Positions 52,601 through 64,000 of a stretch of DNA of 64,000 nucleotides are shown here, one piece after another. Both the position numbers and the translations under genes were made by a program. Positions within the stretch are counted from its first letter, which is position 1. Every line of letters begins with the position of its first letter. A model generated the notes under the pieces. The model saw only the letters and a program-made list of their open reading frames with translations, made no database searches and was not told the DNA's origin. Origin of the DNA: Isoetes taiwanensis (taxonomy: Eukaryota > Streptophyta > Lycopodiopsida > Isoetales > Isoetaceae); assembly GCA_021234155.1 (NCBI GenBank), contig JAJEKV010000093.1, positions 3,690,867 to 3,754,866 on the forward strand, written 5' to 3'.

Positions 52601-55600
52601 GCATCCGGAAGCCATGGATCATGGGCCAGCTGTGGTGCATGCCAAGAACTCAAACTAACTGCTTGGCGCCGTTAGTATGCCGGTTCGCTTCGTGATCACC
52701 TTCTTGAGCCTTGTTGTTTCTTTGTTGTCCTTGCTGCTCTCATCATCATGAGTTCTTGAATACTCCTTGTATATTACTCTTAACCCTTTCAATTCCCTTA
52801 TTTGGCCCAACCGGTTGTTGAAATTAAAATGGGCCGAGGCCCCTTTGTCAAATCCTTTCGTTTGCAATTAGTCTAGTTATGGAAGAGTTTTTCTTACCTC
52901 TCTTTTTCATGGTGCGTTAGCAAACGCTTTTTCTGATCAAGGATTTCGGAGTGGTGGCGGCCTCCTCTTTTTGCAAAAAAAGCTTATCGAGAAAAACCCA
53001 TTGATTCGCTTTATTATCTTCTATTATTAATTCGTTTTATTATCTTCTATTATGGCAAAATTGTGCCCTTTGTTTTACTTTGCGACAAAAAGAGTACTCT
53101 TATTCTTCATGTTTTTCGAATCAATCTCGGCAAGATGGGAAGAGGCCCAACGACTCTTCTTGTCTTTTTTCGCATCATTTTTGGGCACGTTGACCTCTTT
53201 TTCTCAAAGTTCTTTCCGAACTTCATCTCTAGGACAGATCCCGTGTTCTTTATTGGTATATTTTTCCCTGGCAAAACTTCGTTTTGGCGAGTAATCGTTA
53301 TTAGGGCTCAAATTTGTCACACTTCTTCAATTTTTTTTCAAGAGGGCCAGCACTTTGGCTCGCCCCCATCCATCTGTTCACGCACACGTTGGCGCAACAA
53401 CTATCCGTCTTCCAAAGAAGCACGCCTCCAAATGGATTTCTCCGGGCTCTTTAGTCCGTAAAAGAAGAAAATATTTTTATGAGTTGACTTGAAAATCTTT
53501 TGTGGGGCAAAGTCCGGGGCATCATTTGTGGGGCATCTTCAGTTCATGCATCATGGTTCATGAAGCACATTTCAAATGCTCTCACTTTCTTCCGTGATTC
53601 GAGATGTGGTATTCCGGACATTTTTTGTGGTGTTTCCGCCATCCGAAGACCAAGTGGTATTTCCGCCAAAGAGGTGGTGTTTCCGCCAAAAAACTTTCGG
53701 CCAAAATATGGTGTTTCGGGGCCACAAAATCTTTGGTCGAATCCTTCTTGGCACGGGACGGCTTGAAATGCTTCAAAAGCCCTTCCAATCGCTTTGTCTT
53801 CCTCTTTAACACTAGTTTGATGAAGAGAGGAAGTGATTTGAGCTCGAGATAGAGCCGGATCAAGCAAAATGACCTAAAAAAGTCTGGGCTTAAAACTGTG
53901 AAGTGCAGTTGGTGATAACGATTTGGGCCGGAAACACCACAAAAAGTCCGGAAATACCACATCGGACTCGAATATACACCGGTCGCGAAAATCAGGCCAC
54001 CTTCCTTGGCATCACCTATTCCGGGTTCGATCTTTCTATTTCCAAAGACACCGCCTCTCGCCACCGCCTCCAAGAAGAGCCCCGCTTTGTTTGCGGCATC
54101 AATCGAATCGCCCCACCCTTTTAAAAGTGATAAAACTCTACAAAGAATTTCGCCATGCGGATCTCAATCCAAGCCCCGCGCACAACACACCCGAGAGAAA
54201 CCACGGATGCTATTATCTCTTCTAGCCGTGCATCCCATCCAAATGCTATTATCCATTCAAGATATATCCCACCATCAAATGAACTTGCAGCAAACTTGAG
54301 CTTTAAATTCAAGATTCGAAGCTTCGTGCACCTTGCTTTGTCAAAGCCTCTTGTTCCCATCGGCAAAAAAACCTCTCGGGCGGCGCCGCAGCCTAAAACC
54401 AACTTCGCCAACACATCATAAAAGGATGGAGCAAAGACCGCCATAGTCATCAACGCGGAGGATGATTTCTTAGGCTCACACCTCACGCTATATTTGTGCG
54501 GCTGATCACGGGTCACGCCTGGGCCACTTTTTTCTCTCTCACGGGGCCACTTTTTCTCACGCTCCACGGGGCCCACGCTTGTTTTTGTACCCACGGGTCA
54601 CGCTCCACGCCACTATTTTGCCGGCCGATAACATACGGCCACGCTCCACCCCGCTTTGTGCTCCAAAATCCACGCTTTGCAACATATTGTCACGCCAAGT
54701 CCACGCTCCACCCACGCTTTGTGCTCCGGATCCACGCTTTGCAAAATATTGTCACGCATAGCCACGCTTTTTTTTTATGGGTGATCACGGGGAAGCTTTT
54801 TTTTGGTGTTTACGTTTTTGAAGATCCTTTAATTATTTTTCTCAAGTGAACTTTTGGGCACTATATGATAAAATAGACTTACCCATAATATAAGGGGATG
54901 GTCTTCATGTTTTTTTTGGCCCAAAGTTCCTATGATCCATGTTCTGCATCGACATTCCTCAGGATCCTCTTCGTCATCAATGCCTTCATGAAGATCTTTT
55001 ACTACGACACAACCCAACCATTACCATCATTTTACCCCTAATTTTTGGCACCATGTTGTAATTGTCGGACTTGTCTTATAAAAGTCTGTACATGTTTTCG
55101 TGCTAACAACTTTTAGGGGGAGGCAGTGTTAACCACCTAGTGGTTAACATTGTGCATGCACATGTTAGGTGCATGCACATGTTAGGTGTCGGCAGGCGAC
55201 CGACACTTGGCATGATTAGGTTAACATAAGTGTAGGGATTAGATTTAGTTAGATGTATGGCCAGATTTGCGGTCTACACTATATTAGACCAGAGCCTCTT
55301 CATTTGTACTTTGTGTTTTATCTCAAAATTGGAGAGCCTCACTTGGCCACGTTTTCCCTCATTTTTGTGCATTTTTCTTTGTCTTGTTTTTGTTTTGTGA
55401 TCATGAGCATGGCAGCCTTGTAGCATCCGCGGTCATGGATCGGCTGTGCGCAGGGTGCATGCCAAGAACTCAAACTAACATTGACATCTTGTGCTTTTTG
55501 CATGTCTCACTCTATTTGAAGGGGATAACAGAATTTTCAGTGTTACTGTGATACATGCAGCATCATGATGGTCAGGGACAAAGGAAAAGTCAATGCAACT

Positions 55601-58600
55601 TCAAGACATCAACTGATGAAGAACGAACAGATACATCACTTCAGAGATTGCATACTGTATTCACCATTTGAATAGCAACTCCTTCCAAGAATGTCATTCT
55701 TGATATAGTAACACTTGGTATTCACGAAATTCTACATATGCATCACAAGACTGTCACGTTTTTTTTTTTCCACTTTAAAATACAGACTTACGTTGCCTAC
55801 AATGCTACAAAGTTCTCTATGACTTTCAGGACCAATAACAGTGATTAACAGATGGAAGAAAAAATAGTAATGTTCAGGTGAATCAAAAGTTGATTGATGA
55901 GGTAATTCTGCTAAGATATATGTTGCTTATTTAATGGAAAAAGTGCTTCATGCCTTTCAGACCCAAGGATAATCTTTTTTTTTTTTTTTTAATTTCTTAA
56001 TGCAGCTTAGAAATCTCACAAATTTTCATAACATGGGTTTACAAATATCGCGAGTCTTATAAGAACATGACAAGTGATGAGGTAAGCCTTACTGTGTAGT
56101 GCAGGCATAAATGATTGTGTTAGATAACTACTTAGACCACTATATCAGATACTTAGTCACATCAATAAGGCTTTGATCAATGGAAAATCCCAAGACCCAA
56201 ATCCAGCCAGCACGCCATAGCTACCATAGGATACCTCAAAGCTTTTCCTGTACATTGTATTGTTCATTTTCTAAGACTGGTCAATGGCTTTAGGTTGTAT
56301 CCTGCATTATCAACAACGCGCCATGTTGTTTGACATGGTTCGGATTTCAGAGTCCCATTTTAAGTGCATTTGGAGGCTTAGAATATGGTTCTTCTGCAAG
56401 TAATATCACAACGGTGTTGTATAGAAGCAATTGCACTCTTTTATATTACCTCATTATCAGATCACTTGCTTGTCTCTGAATAGGCAGTATGGAACCTATA
56501 CCTAGTGCATTTTCAATTGCACAAGATCTCCAAAGCTTCTAGAAGTTACCTCTGGTTTTGCATTATACTAAGTTTGAGTTGTATTTTGAGGCATTAATTA
56601 TGGCAATATGAAATTAATATCTAGTGCATTTTCAAATGCAATGAATCCATCAATTGTGATCGTTGTCCAAAGTTTTCAGGTCATTTTGAAACCCCCCATC
56701 CTCCTCTTGTTGTACCTGTTCCTAATATTGATGAGTTATCTTCTAGTAACGTGGATTGCTGGCAGAGCAACCTGTGTTGAGGAGATCAAAGAGATTCACA
56801 GCTCAAGAAAGAAAGAAAGATTATATTAAGAGACCACTTGGGTCTATGAGACCAAATATACATCTATCATGTACATCTATCATTTGCAGCCTCCTAGAGA
56901 TTTTGCATAAAGTGAAATAAAGAAAAACTAAAACGATGAAATCATGAAACTTTTGTCTTCGTCTTGGTCACTGGCTCAAAGTACGACGTGATGTCAGACT
57001 TATTGTCTCTTCTAAAGGACTGCTTGTGTTTTTCTTTTACTGTCCGCTTTCTTCTTCTAGACACTTTCATGGTCACCTCTTTTGAGATTGGATGAGATGG
57101 TCTAGGAAGAGGACCTAACTTCCGTTTACTATCATTATCACCTTCAATGAGAAAGAGAGTGATCTGCCTTTGTATAGGATCATTTTCCTATCCAGGTCTT
57201 CCCCCAGCCCGTTCCTTCATAGATTTCTTGTATGTACAATCATTTGATGAAGAAAAAGAGCTATACATTTCAATAAACACGAATATCTTGGAGAGTATAC
57301 TGGAGAACTTATATCGCATCGGGAAGCCAATAAACGAGGGAAGATTTACAATCGGGAAAATTCCACTTTTCTCTTTAATCTTAATGACCATGTTCGAAAG
57401 ATTTCATCATTTATGGTACTGTTGCAGAAGATTATACTTCTTATTTGTGTGCTTGTTGATGCAGTATGTCTTAGATGCGTGTCACAAAGGTGGTAAACTC
57501 AAAAAAACTTTAGACTATGTGCTTTAATGTTTTGTTTTTATTGGTCAGGTCATTATGGTTGATGGAGACCACGGTAGGTATATTTGCGAAAGAAAAAATA
57601 GAAGCTGGAGAAGAGCTATTCTATGATTATCGTTATGAGCCTAACAGGTACTCTGCAATATGGGCGAAAACGGAAGATGGCCCAAAGCATGATGATGTGG
57701 GCAATAGCTCAGTCGGGCTCAAAAGACCTGCATAACATCATGGATCAAAAAATATTATAAAGATGGCAATTTCCACAGAATTCTCCATAACTAGTCTTGT
57801 GTATATTGTCAGGTCACATAGTGTGGATTTGATTTAAGCCACTTCACCCTCGGGCCATGGAGGGCAACCCTCCGTGCGCAGCACCTTGTTTATATTAAAA
57901 TGTTTTTACAGATGCAATACATGCTTGTGATTATCGAGCCTCACATGAGTGACCTATAAAATTAGAAGTTATGAAGGGACAATATTTTTCAAACCAGTAA
58001 AGACTAACTTGGTTACATCAAACATTAATAATGATGTGAGATAGGGGACCCTTTCTTGTATACCTTGCATAGGCCACAAAATAGGAACCCTATATGAATG
58101 CTGCTCTTGCATAGATAATATATACGTTAATGATTTTAGCAAGTAATGGGTGGTCAAATCTTGTTTCAGAATCAGTCATTCAAGCGTTCAGTACATGCAT
58201 CCTTGATTTCAGCTACTTCGTGGAATGGAATCAACATTAAATGCCTTCATGCAACATGGAGATCACATGCGTGGATTGTAGCTATGGCAAAGTCCATTCA
58301 AGAATATGTGAAAGAATTTTGGAAGGCTGCATGGGTCAATGGAGGAGAGGCCCCCCACCTTCAACCTTGATCAAACAATATTAGAGGTGAAACAGTCCAA
58401 AGTGACCCCCAAGGCTACAATACGACCACCTCCTTTTTTGCAGATCAAAGGGCGCCCCCCCATTGGCCCCATAATGCAATAGCCTCGTAGCGTCGTTGTT
58501 GTCTTTTACGATAATTTTTTACCTGTTTTTGGGGCTGCACCAAGGGGGCTGTAAACCGAAAGTCTTCCAGTATCTGCATTTGACTGTTAGAGAATGGGAT

Positions 58601-61600
58601 CCGCCATAGCTGGTTGTCTACATAAAAATTTGAAGCAGCTTTGCATCGAACCCACAAAAAACCCTCGCATTTTCGAGCAGTGTGGCTTTGCATGGAGCGT
58701 GCAACCATGGAGTTTCCGGCCGCTGAGCGAGAAGAGGTGCCAATTCTGGTTCCATATTTCCTGGTACATACTCTTTCTATCTGAAACACAGCTCATATCA
58801 GAACTTGCTATGAAACTTTCTTTGCAGATGTGAAGCTTATTTCAAGTTCATTACTTCTCATACAAATTTTTTTTATTTTGTCGTCTTGGCTATGAATCTA
58901 CAGGATGAAAATGGGCTCATGCAACGTATTTGGCATAACTTTGACCGTTTGAATGCATCCTGGACTAGAAAATGGTGGTATTCTACGGTCCACAACATTA
59001 CAGCAATTGTGGGAGCTGGAGTATTAGGGTTACCTTCTAGCCTTGCTTATCTCACGTGGTAATACTATCTAAGCTTTCATGATTAATACTATTTCTTCTT
59101 ACCATCTTACAATATACCGGACTATAATATCGCATGAAATAGGTTTCCAGGGATTACAGCAATAATCCTTTTATGGATTCTCAGTCTGGTGACATATTGG
59201 CAAATGACAGAAATGCATGAGCGCAGGGATAGAGAGAGGGGAATCATCAAGTATGACCGGTACCACGAACTGGGGCAGTATCTGTTTGGCCCGAAACTTG
59301 GCCTGTGGCTTGTCATTCCATCTCAAATCATGATTGAAATTGGAGTCGATATTGTGTACATACTTACGGCAGCAAGGTCGATACAGTACATTGTCCTACT
59401 TAATGGTGGTGGTGATTTTATGCTAAGATACTGCATCATCATATTTGCTTCAGTACAGCTCTTCTTATGTCAATTCAAAGAGATAACTTCAATCACTTGG
59501 ATTTCAATAATAGCTGCAATTACTGCTGTATGGTAAATTCCTGTCATAGTTTGTTCTCTCAAACAGGTTGTCTTATTTTAATGTTTTCTTTGTTCCGGGG
59601 AAATATAACATAAAAGCATATAAAATCTCAAAATTTGAATGATTTACATGTTCGAATTTTTGTGGCAGCTATACAACAATTACCTGGTCCGTTGTTCCAT
59701 TCAATTGTCCTGATCCAACCACATGCTCATTTTCTCCATCATCTGCCCCCTCACCTGCTCTTGAACAAAGCACAGGCACAAATATATTTCAGTCTTTTGC
59801 TTCGGTAGGCCAGATTGCATTTGCTTTAGCAGGGCATAACGTTGTTTTAGAGATCCAAGCCACAATGCCATCAACTGAACAGAAACCTTCTAAGTTAGCC
59901 ATGTGGAGGGGTGGCCTTGTTGCTTATATAATTATTGCATCATGCTACTTGCTGACTGCCACTATATGCTTCTGGAAATATGGTGATATTCTTAAGAAGC
60001 AAGACAACATGTTGCTCCTCCTCAGATTTCCAAAGCCACTTGTGACAATGGCAAATCTAATGCTAGTCTTCCACATGATTGGGAGCTATCAGGTATGTTA
60101 ATTAGTAAGTTTTGCACAACTTCAGGATTATTTAGCTTGTTCAGATAAAAGTATAGATAAGAAGGAAGAAAAGGAGTTCTGATGATCTCAATCAAAAAAT
60201 GCAGATATATGCAATGCCATTTTTTAACAAACTTGAAGAATTCATTGAGAAGAGTATACATGTGAAACCAAGGGCATCGATTTGTATACTTAGCCGATTG
60301 CTTTATGTATGTAAGTAAAAATATCTGCTTAGCATAATGATGTACGTTTGAAAGGAATATGCAGAACTGTAAATACGTGCAGGCTCCACTTGTTTGGTTG
60401 CTTTGGCTGTGCCATTTTTCGCTGATCTCCAAGGGTTTATAGGTGGATTTGCTTATCTTCCTTCTACATACGTGGTAAGCACCAGTTTGCAATTTCTGGA
60501 TTTAAAACAGCAAAATCCTTTTGGTTAGACTTTTTCTTTTATGCTGTGCAGCTGCCCTGCTTGATGTGGCATTTCTACAGAAGGCCAAAGCCGTTTAGTT
60601 TACATTGGATCGGAAACATGGTTAGTTTACTGGTTCCTTATCATTTCAATATTGTTTTATGACCTTATTGTTTATGAAATTCGTTGCACAACCGCATATA
60701 AAAAGCTATCATTTCACATGAATAAACTGCATATAAACTACAAGTATCAAAAGGTCAAAAAGTACCTATTGTGCTCTCACTATGCTCTATCTGGCTTGGG
60801 CCCTTCACCAAATAACTCAGACTTGATATAGAACAACCATGACTGAAGTTAAATATCTATTATTTTTCTTTGATATATTATATTTCATATCAATAAAAAG
60901 CTTTACCCCACGGGCCTTTATGAGATTGACGAAAGGCTGACTTGGACAGATGGGAAAAATTAAAATAACAAATCCAAAGCAGTACCAAACGTACTGCCCA
61001 CAAGTTGTACTTACACTGCATTTGCCTTAGCTGAATGGTAAAAACTTGAACATAAAATGTGAGCAATAAGTAGCATGAAGAACACTAACTTGATGCTCAA
61101 TCCAATGCAATGTAGGGATTTTTACGTCCATGGGGACCAAATAATGCCATGGGACAATACTAAACAAAGGCATGAAGCCCAAATAAAAAAGGAAACTATG
61201 CGTCTACAAAAAATAACAGAAAATAGAAAATAACTAAAACATAAAGATGTTGGAGGCACTAAAGATAACCCAACTAGGGTTTTGAGCCACTGGTCACAAA
61301 TGATAGATGTGCCTCCTCTTTGTACACTACCCAATTTTTCTAGAGCCACTTGTCACAAATGATAGATGTGCCTGCTCTCTGTACACTACCCAATTTTTCT
61401 ATAGCCTAGCCTCTTGCACTTTACAAAGTTCTCTAGTGGGGAGAGATCCTCTTGGATAGAGAAGCTACCCAATTTTTCTATAGCCTAGCCTCTTGCACTT
61501 TACAAATTGCACTTTACAAAGTTCTCTAGTGGGGAGAGATCCTCTTGGATAGAGAAGCGTGAAAGATAGCCTGTTCTACAAAAATATTGGCACAACATTG

Positions 61601-64000
61601 TGACGAGGCTGGTCTAGTCTCTAAACACCAACTCTTTGGGTTGGTCTCTGGATGTGCATGGTATCCGTGAAGAACTGCGCCGCATCTTCAGTCTCTAGGC
61701 AAGAATCTATTTTTGCCATACCTATTATACGCAGATTCAAACCCCTAGCTTGATCTAGCCTAACCAATTCTGACCCGATTAATGTCGACCTTGGAGGGCG
61801 TGTGTATATCGAGGTGACACTTGGTCATTTTACATTTTAAATTACGATATCTATGCAGGAGATGTAATCGGGACTCGAGTCTGAATTGGTAGTTTTGAAT
61901 TACTTGCATCTAGGAATGTGGAGTAAAGCAAACTATAGCTTAAAACATAATTGTATCGTCTAGCAAAATGATGTGGCCTGCAAAGCGTGCATTTTGCAAG
62001 TTTTGAGAAGCAGTTCTTGTCCTGAGGAAGGTAGTTGTGAGAACACTTGTTGCTGGAAGTCAGAGAACTGGTCTGCAATATCATGTCAGGTTTCGAGTAG
62101 AAATTCTTGAGCCATCGAGCGTGAAACTTAGAGATATTAGAGACAAGAGCACTATATTTTTATATTATGTCTCCGTATTGAAGAAAATACTTGGGATCAA
62201 AAACTCACCATCGCTCTCCACAATGCCCCTCTATAGCATTGTGGAGAGCGGCCCAACCTTATCGTCTAAGTGCAACCTTTGTTTTTTTTTTAAGTTTTAA
62301 CCATTGTTAAACCATTGAATTGTCATGTATAAACAACAAATACACGAAATATGCAAATACGTACGGATGGTTAGTGGTTCGATCAAGCCGTAGCCTGAAC
62401 TCCGAGGCTCGGTGAATGAACCACATGCGGCTAAATCACATGCGATTGGCATTAAGTGGCTACAACACATGCAATGGCTATAACCCAACAACTAGGCGCC
62501 ACCACTACACAAAAATAGAAATAGGGTCGGCTTTATTCCCTCGGGCGACCATTCAGATAGTGACTTGCGTGGCACTAGCCAATATTGCGGCGGAATGGAA
62601 ATAGGGTTTCTTCATTCAGATGCGGCCGGCGACGCAGGTTAGGTTAGGGTTCTTCGGATCTTGGCGCTGAGTTCTTCCGCGATTCTTCAAGCTCTGCGAT
62701 TCTTCCACGATCCTTCAAGCTTAGATTACTAACGATTCTTCAAGCTTAGATTACAGGGCTTAGATTACTGTGCTTCCGCCTTGAGCGGTCTTCCTTGTAG
62801 GCTTAGATTTCAATTAAATCCCTTTGGGTTAATCGTTCTTCTGTAAATCGCCGCAGGGTTAATGTTCTTTCTGGTAAATAGCGGTGATTTAATCTTTCTT
62901 CTGAGTAAAAGCTTCATAACGGTCGACCTTTAAACTTCGTTTTTGCCAATCTGAGCTCTGTTTTACGGTCGGTCTGTTTAAACCTCTGTTTCTTGCTAAG
63001 ATTAGGCCTCTATTTTCGCGGATGCAACTTCTAAAACTCTCTTTCTACCAAGATCCGACCTGCATTTTTGCCTCCCTATTTCTTTTTAGGGGGAATGGAG
63101 GTTCAGTCCTCCATTCTGGTTTTCGCAGGTGACCCGCTCTAGAGCTACGGGTCATGGACCCCACTGCAAAACCGGAATGGAGTCCCAACCTCCATTCCCA
63201 TGCGGTGCCACCACTACGAGAGGGTGACAAGCATAAATTTGAAGAAGCGTGCAGTTTGTATGTGGAATGGAGGGGTTTGTGTGCGGAATGGAGCATGTGG
63301 GATGATCCGGCCTGGTGTGCCTGGATTGATTTGCCTCCAAGCAACCATTGCATCTTCACTTTCGAACAAAATCAAAATACAAATCAAGTGGTTTTTCAGC
63401 GTCAGAAATAAAAACCGAAATAAATATCCTAATGAAATATAGGTAAGAGCGGCAATAATGTATGCAACTCCACAACAAAGAAAGAAAAAACCTTTCTAAA
63501 TCTTGGCTGCTCGCGTGTGCTCTCAAAACCCAGTGAAGCCAAACCCGGGCTACTGTCGGGGAGGAGTAATGAGAATTTGGAACACAACCCTAAAACAAAA
63601 ACCAGGATGGCGGCTACTACCTACACTCACAGGGACCATGGCAACCTCCCTCTGACCCACAAGCATGCAAGATTTGGAAATGGCGGGATGGATGCATGAA
63701 TCGAAGAACACGCTTAAAATTTCGTCCCAGCCTTCTGAGGAAAAAAAAATCATTCAAGACCATTCAAAAACCCAATTCAAAACATTGAAAAAACCTTTGC
63801 AAATTTATGGCAAAACCTTATGGCATGGGGGCGTATGTAAATGCATTGGCACCTTTTTACATTAAAGCATCATGGAGCACGAGTTTTTAGGTCTAGTAGA
63901 CCGATGGCACTAGCGGTTTATATGGATGTTAAAATATTCCCCAATTGTATTCTGAACTTTCATTGTGGTAAATTTTAAAGCTGTCACTTAAGCTCTTTGC

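Overview
This is nuclear DNA of a land plant with a large, repeat-rich genome. The evidence is the plant LINE, Ty1/copia and CACTA-type sequence, short spliceosomal introns with plant-type GT-AG borders, and pieces of plant-specific genes (CYP74 fatty-acid hydroperoxide P450, CURLY LEAF/E(z) histone methyltransferase, LHT-type amino-acid transporter). The species cannot be read from the sequence. The unusual repeats would fit a fern, lycophyte or gymnosperm better than a compact angiosperm genome, but that is inference. There are no rRNA genes, no CRISPR arrays and no tRNA gene I could recognise.

Layout: 1-2970 is a decayed L1-type LINE on the + strand. A CYP74 pseudogene (3027-3640) abuts its A-rich 3' side. 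4-16 kb is degenerate repeat DNA with a partial foldback element (9235-9549) and local duplications. 16655-17892 is the broken 5' half of a WDR20/creC-like WD40 gene. 19.5-21.4 kb holds retroposon 3' ends with pentanucleotide tails. 24156-24613 is a foldback element with near-identical arms. 27677-28226 is a two-exon ORF that looks transposon-associated. 30.6-33.5 kb is minisatellite and duplicated repeat. 33593-37690 is a complete but internally deleted copia element on the - strand, with both LTRs, target duplication, PBS and PPT. A second foldback element (37743-38341) follows directly.

43036-48955 is a nested structure: a non-autonomous LTR retrotransposon with 1.67-kb LTRs sits inside a small CACTA-like element, which in turn interrupts a LINE (48957-50330, - strand). 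51560-52039 (-) is an eIF3c pseudogene. 52298-55480 is a second non-autonomous LTR element on the + strand. 56942-57735 holds an E(z) SET-domain pseudogene with an unidentified antisense terminal exon beside it. 58692-60620 is the only convincing functional gene: an LHT-type amino-acid transporter with seven exons in consistent phase, whose last exon was not found in the window. The remainder is repeat sequence, including a strong hairpin at 63092-63198.

Two observations matter most. First, a short structured motif occurs three times (20137, 21217, 49312): its core is conserved while its outer stem differs in sequence but stays paired. I could not match it to a known family. Second, duplicated sequences here, including both arms of three LTR elements, are identical over long AT-rich stretches but disagree in clusters at CG and CAG/CTG sites. 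This pattern suggests consensus errors at methylated cytosines, so some apparent frameshifts may not be real.
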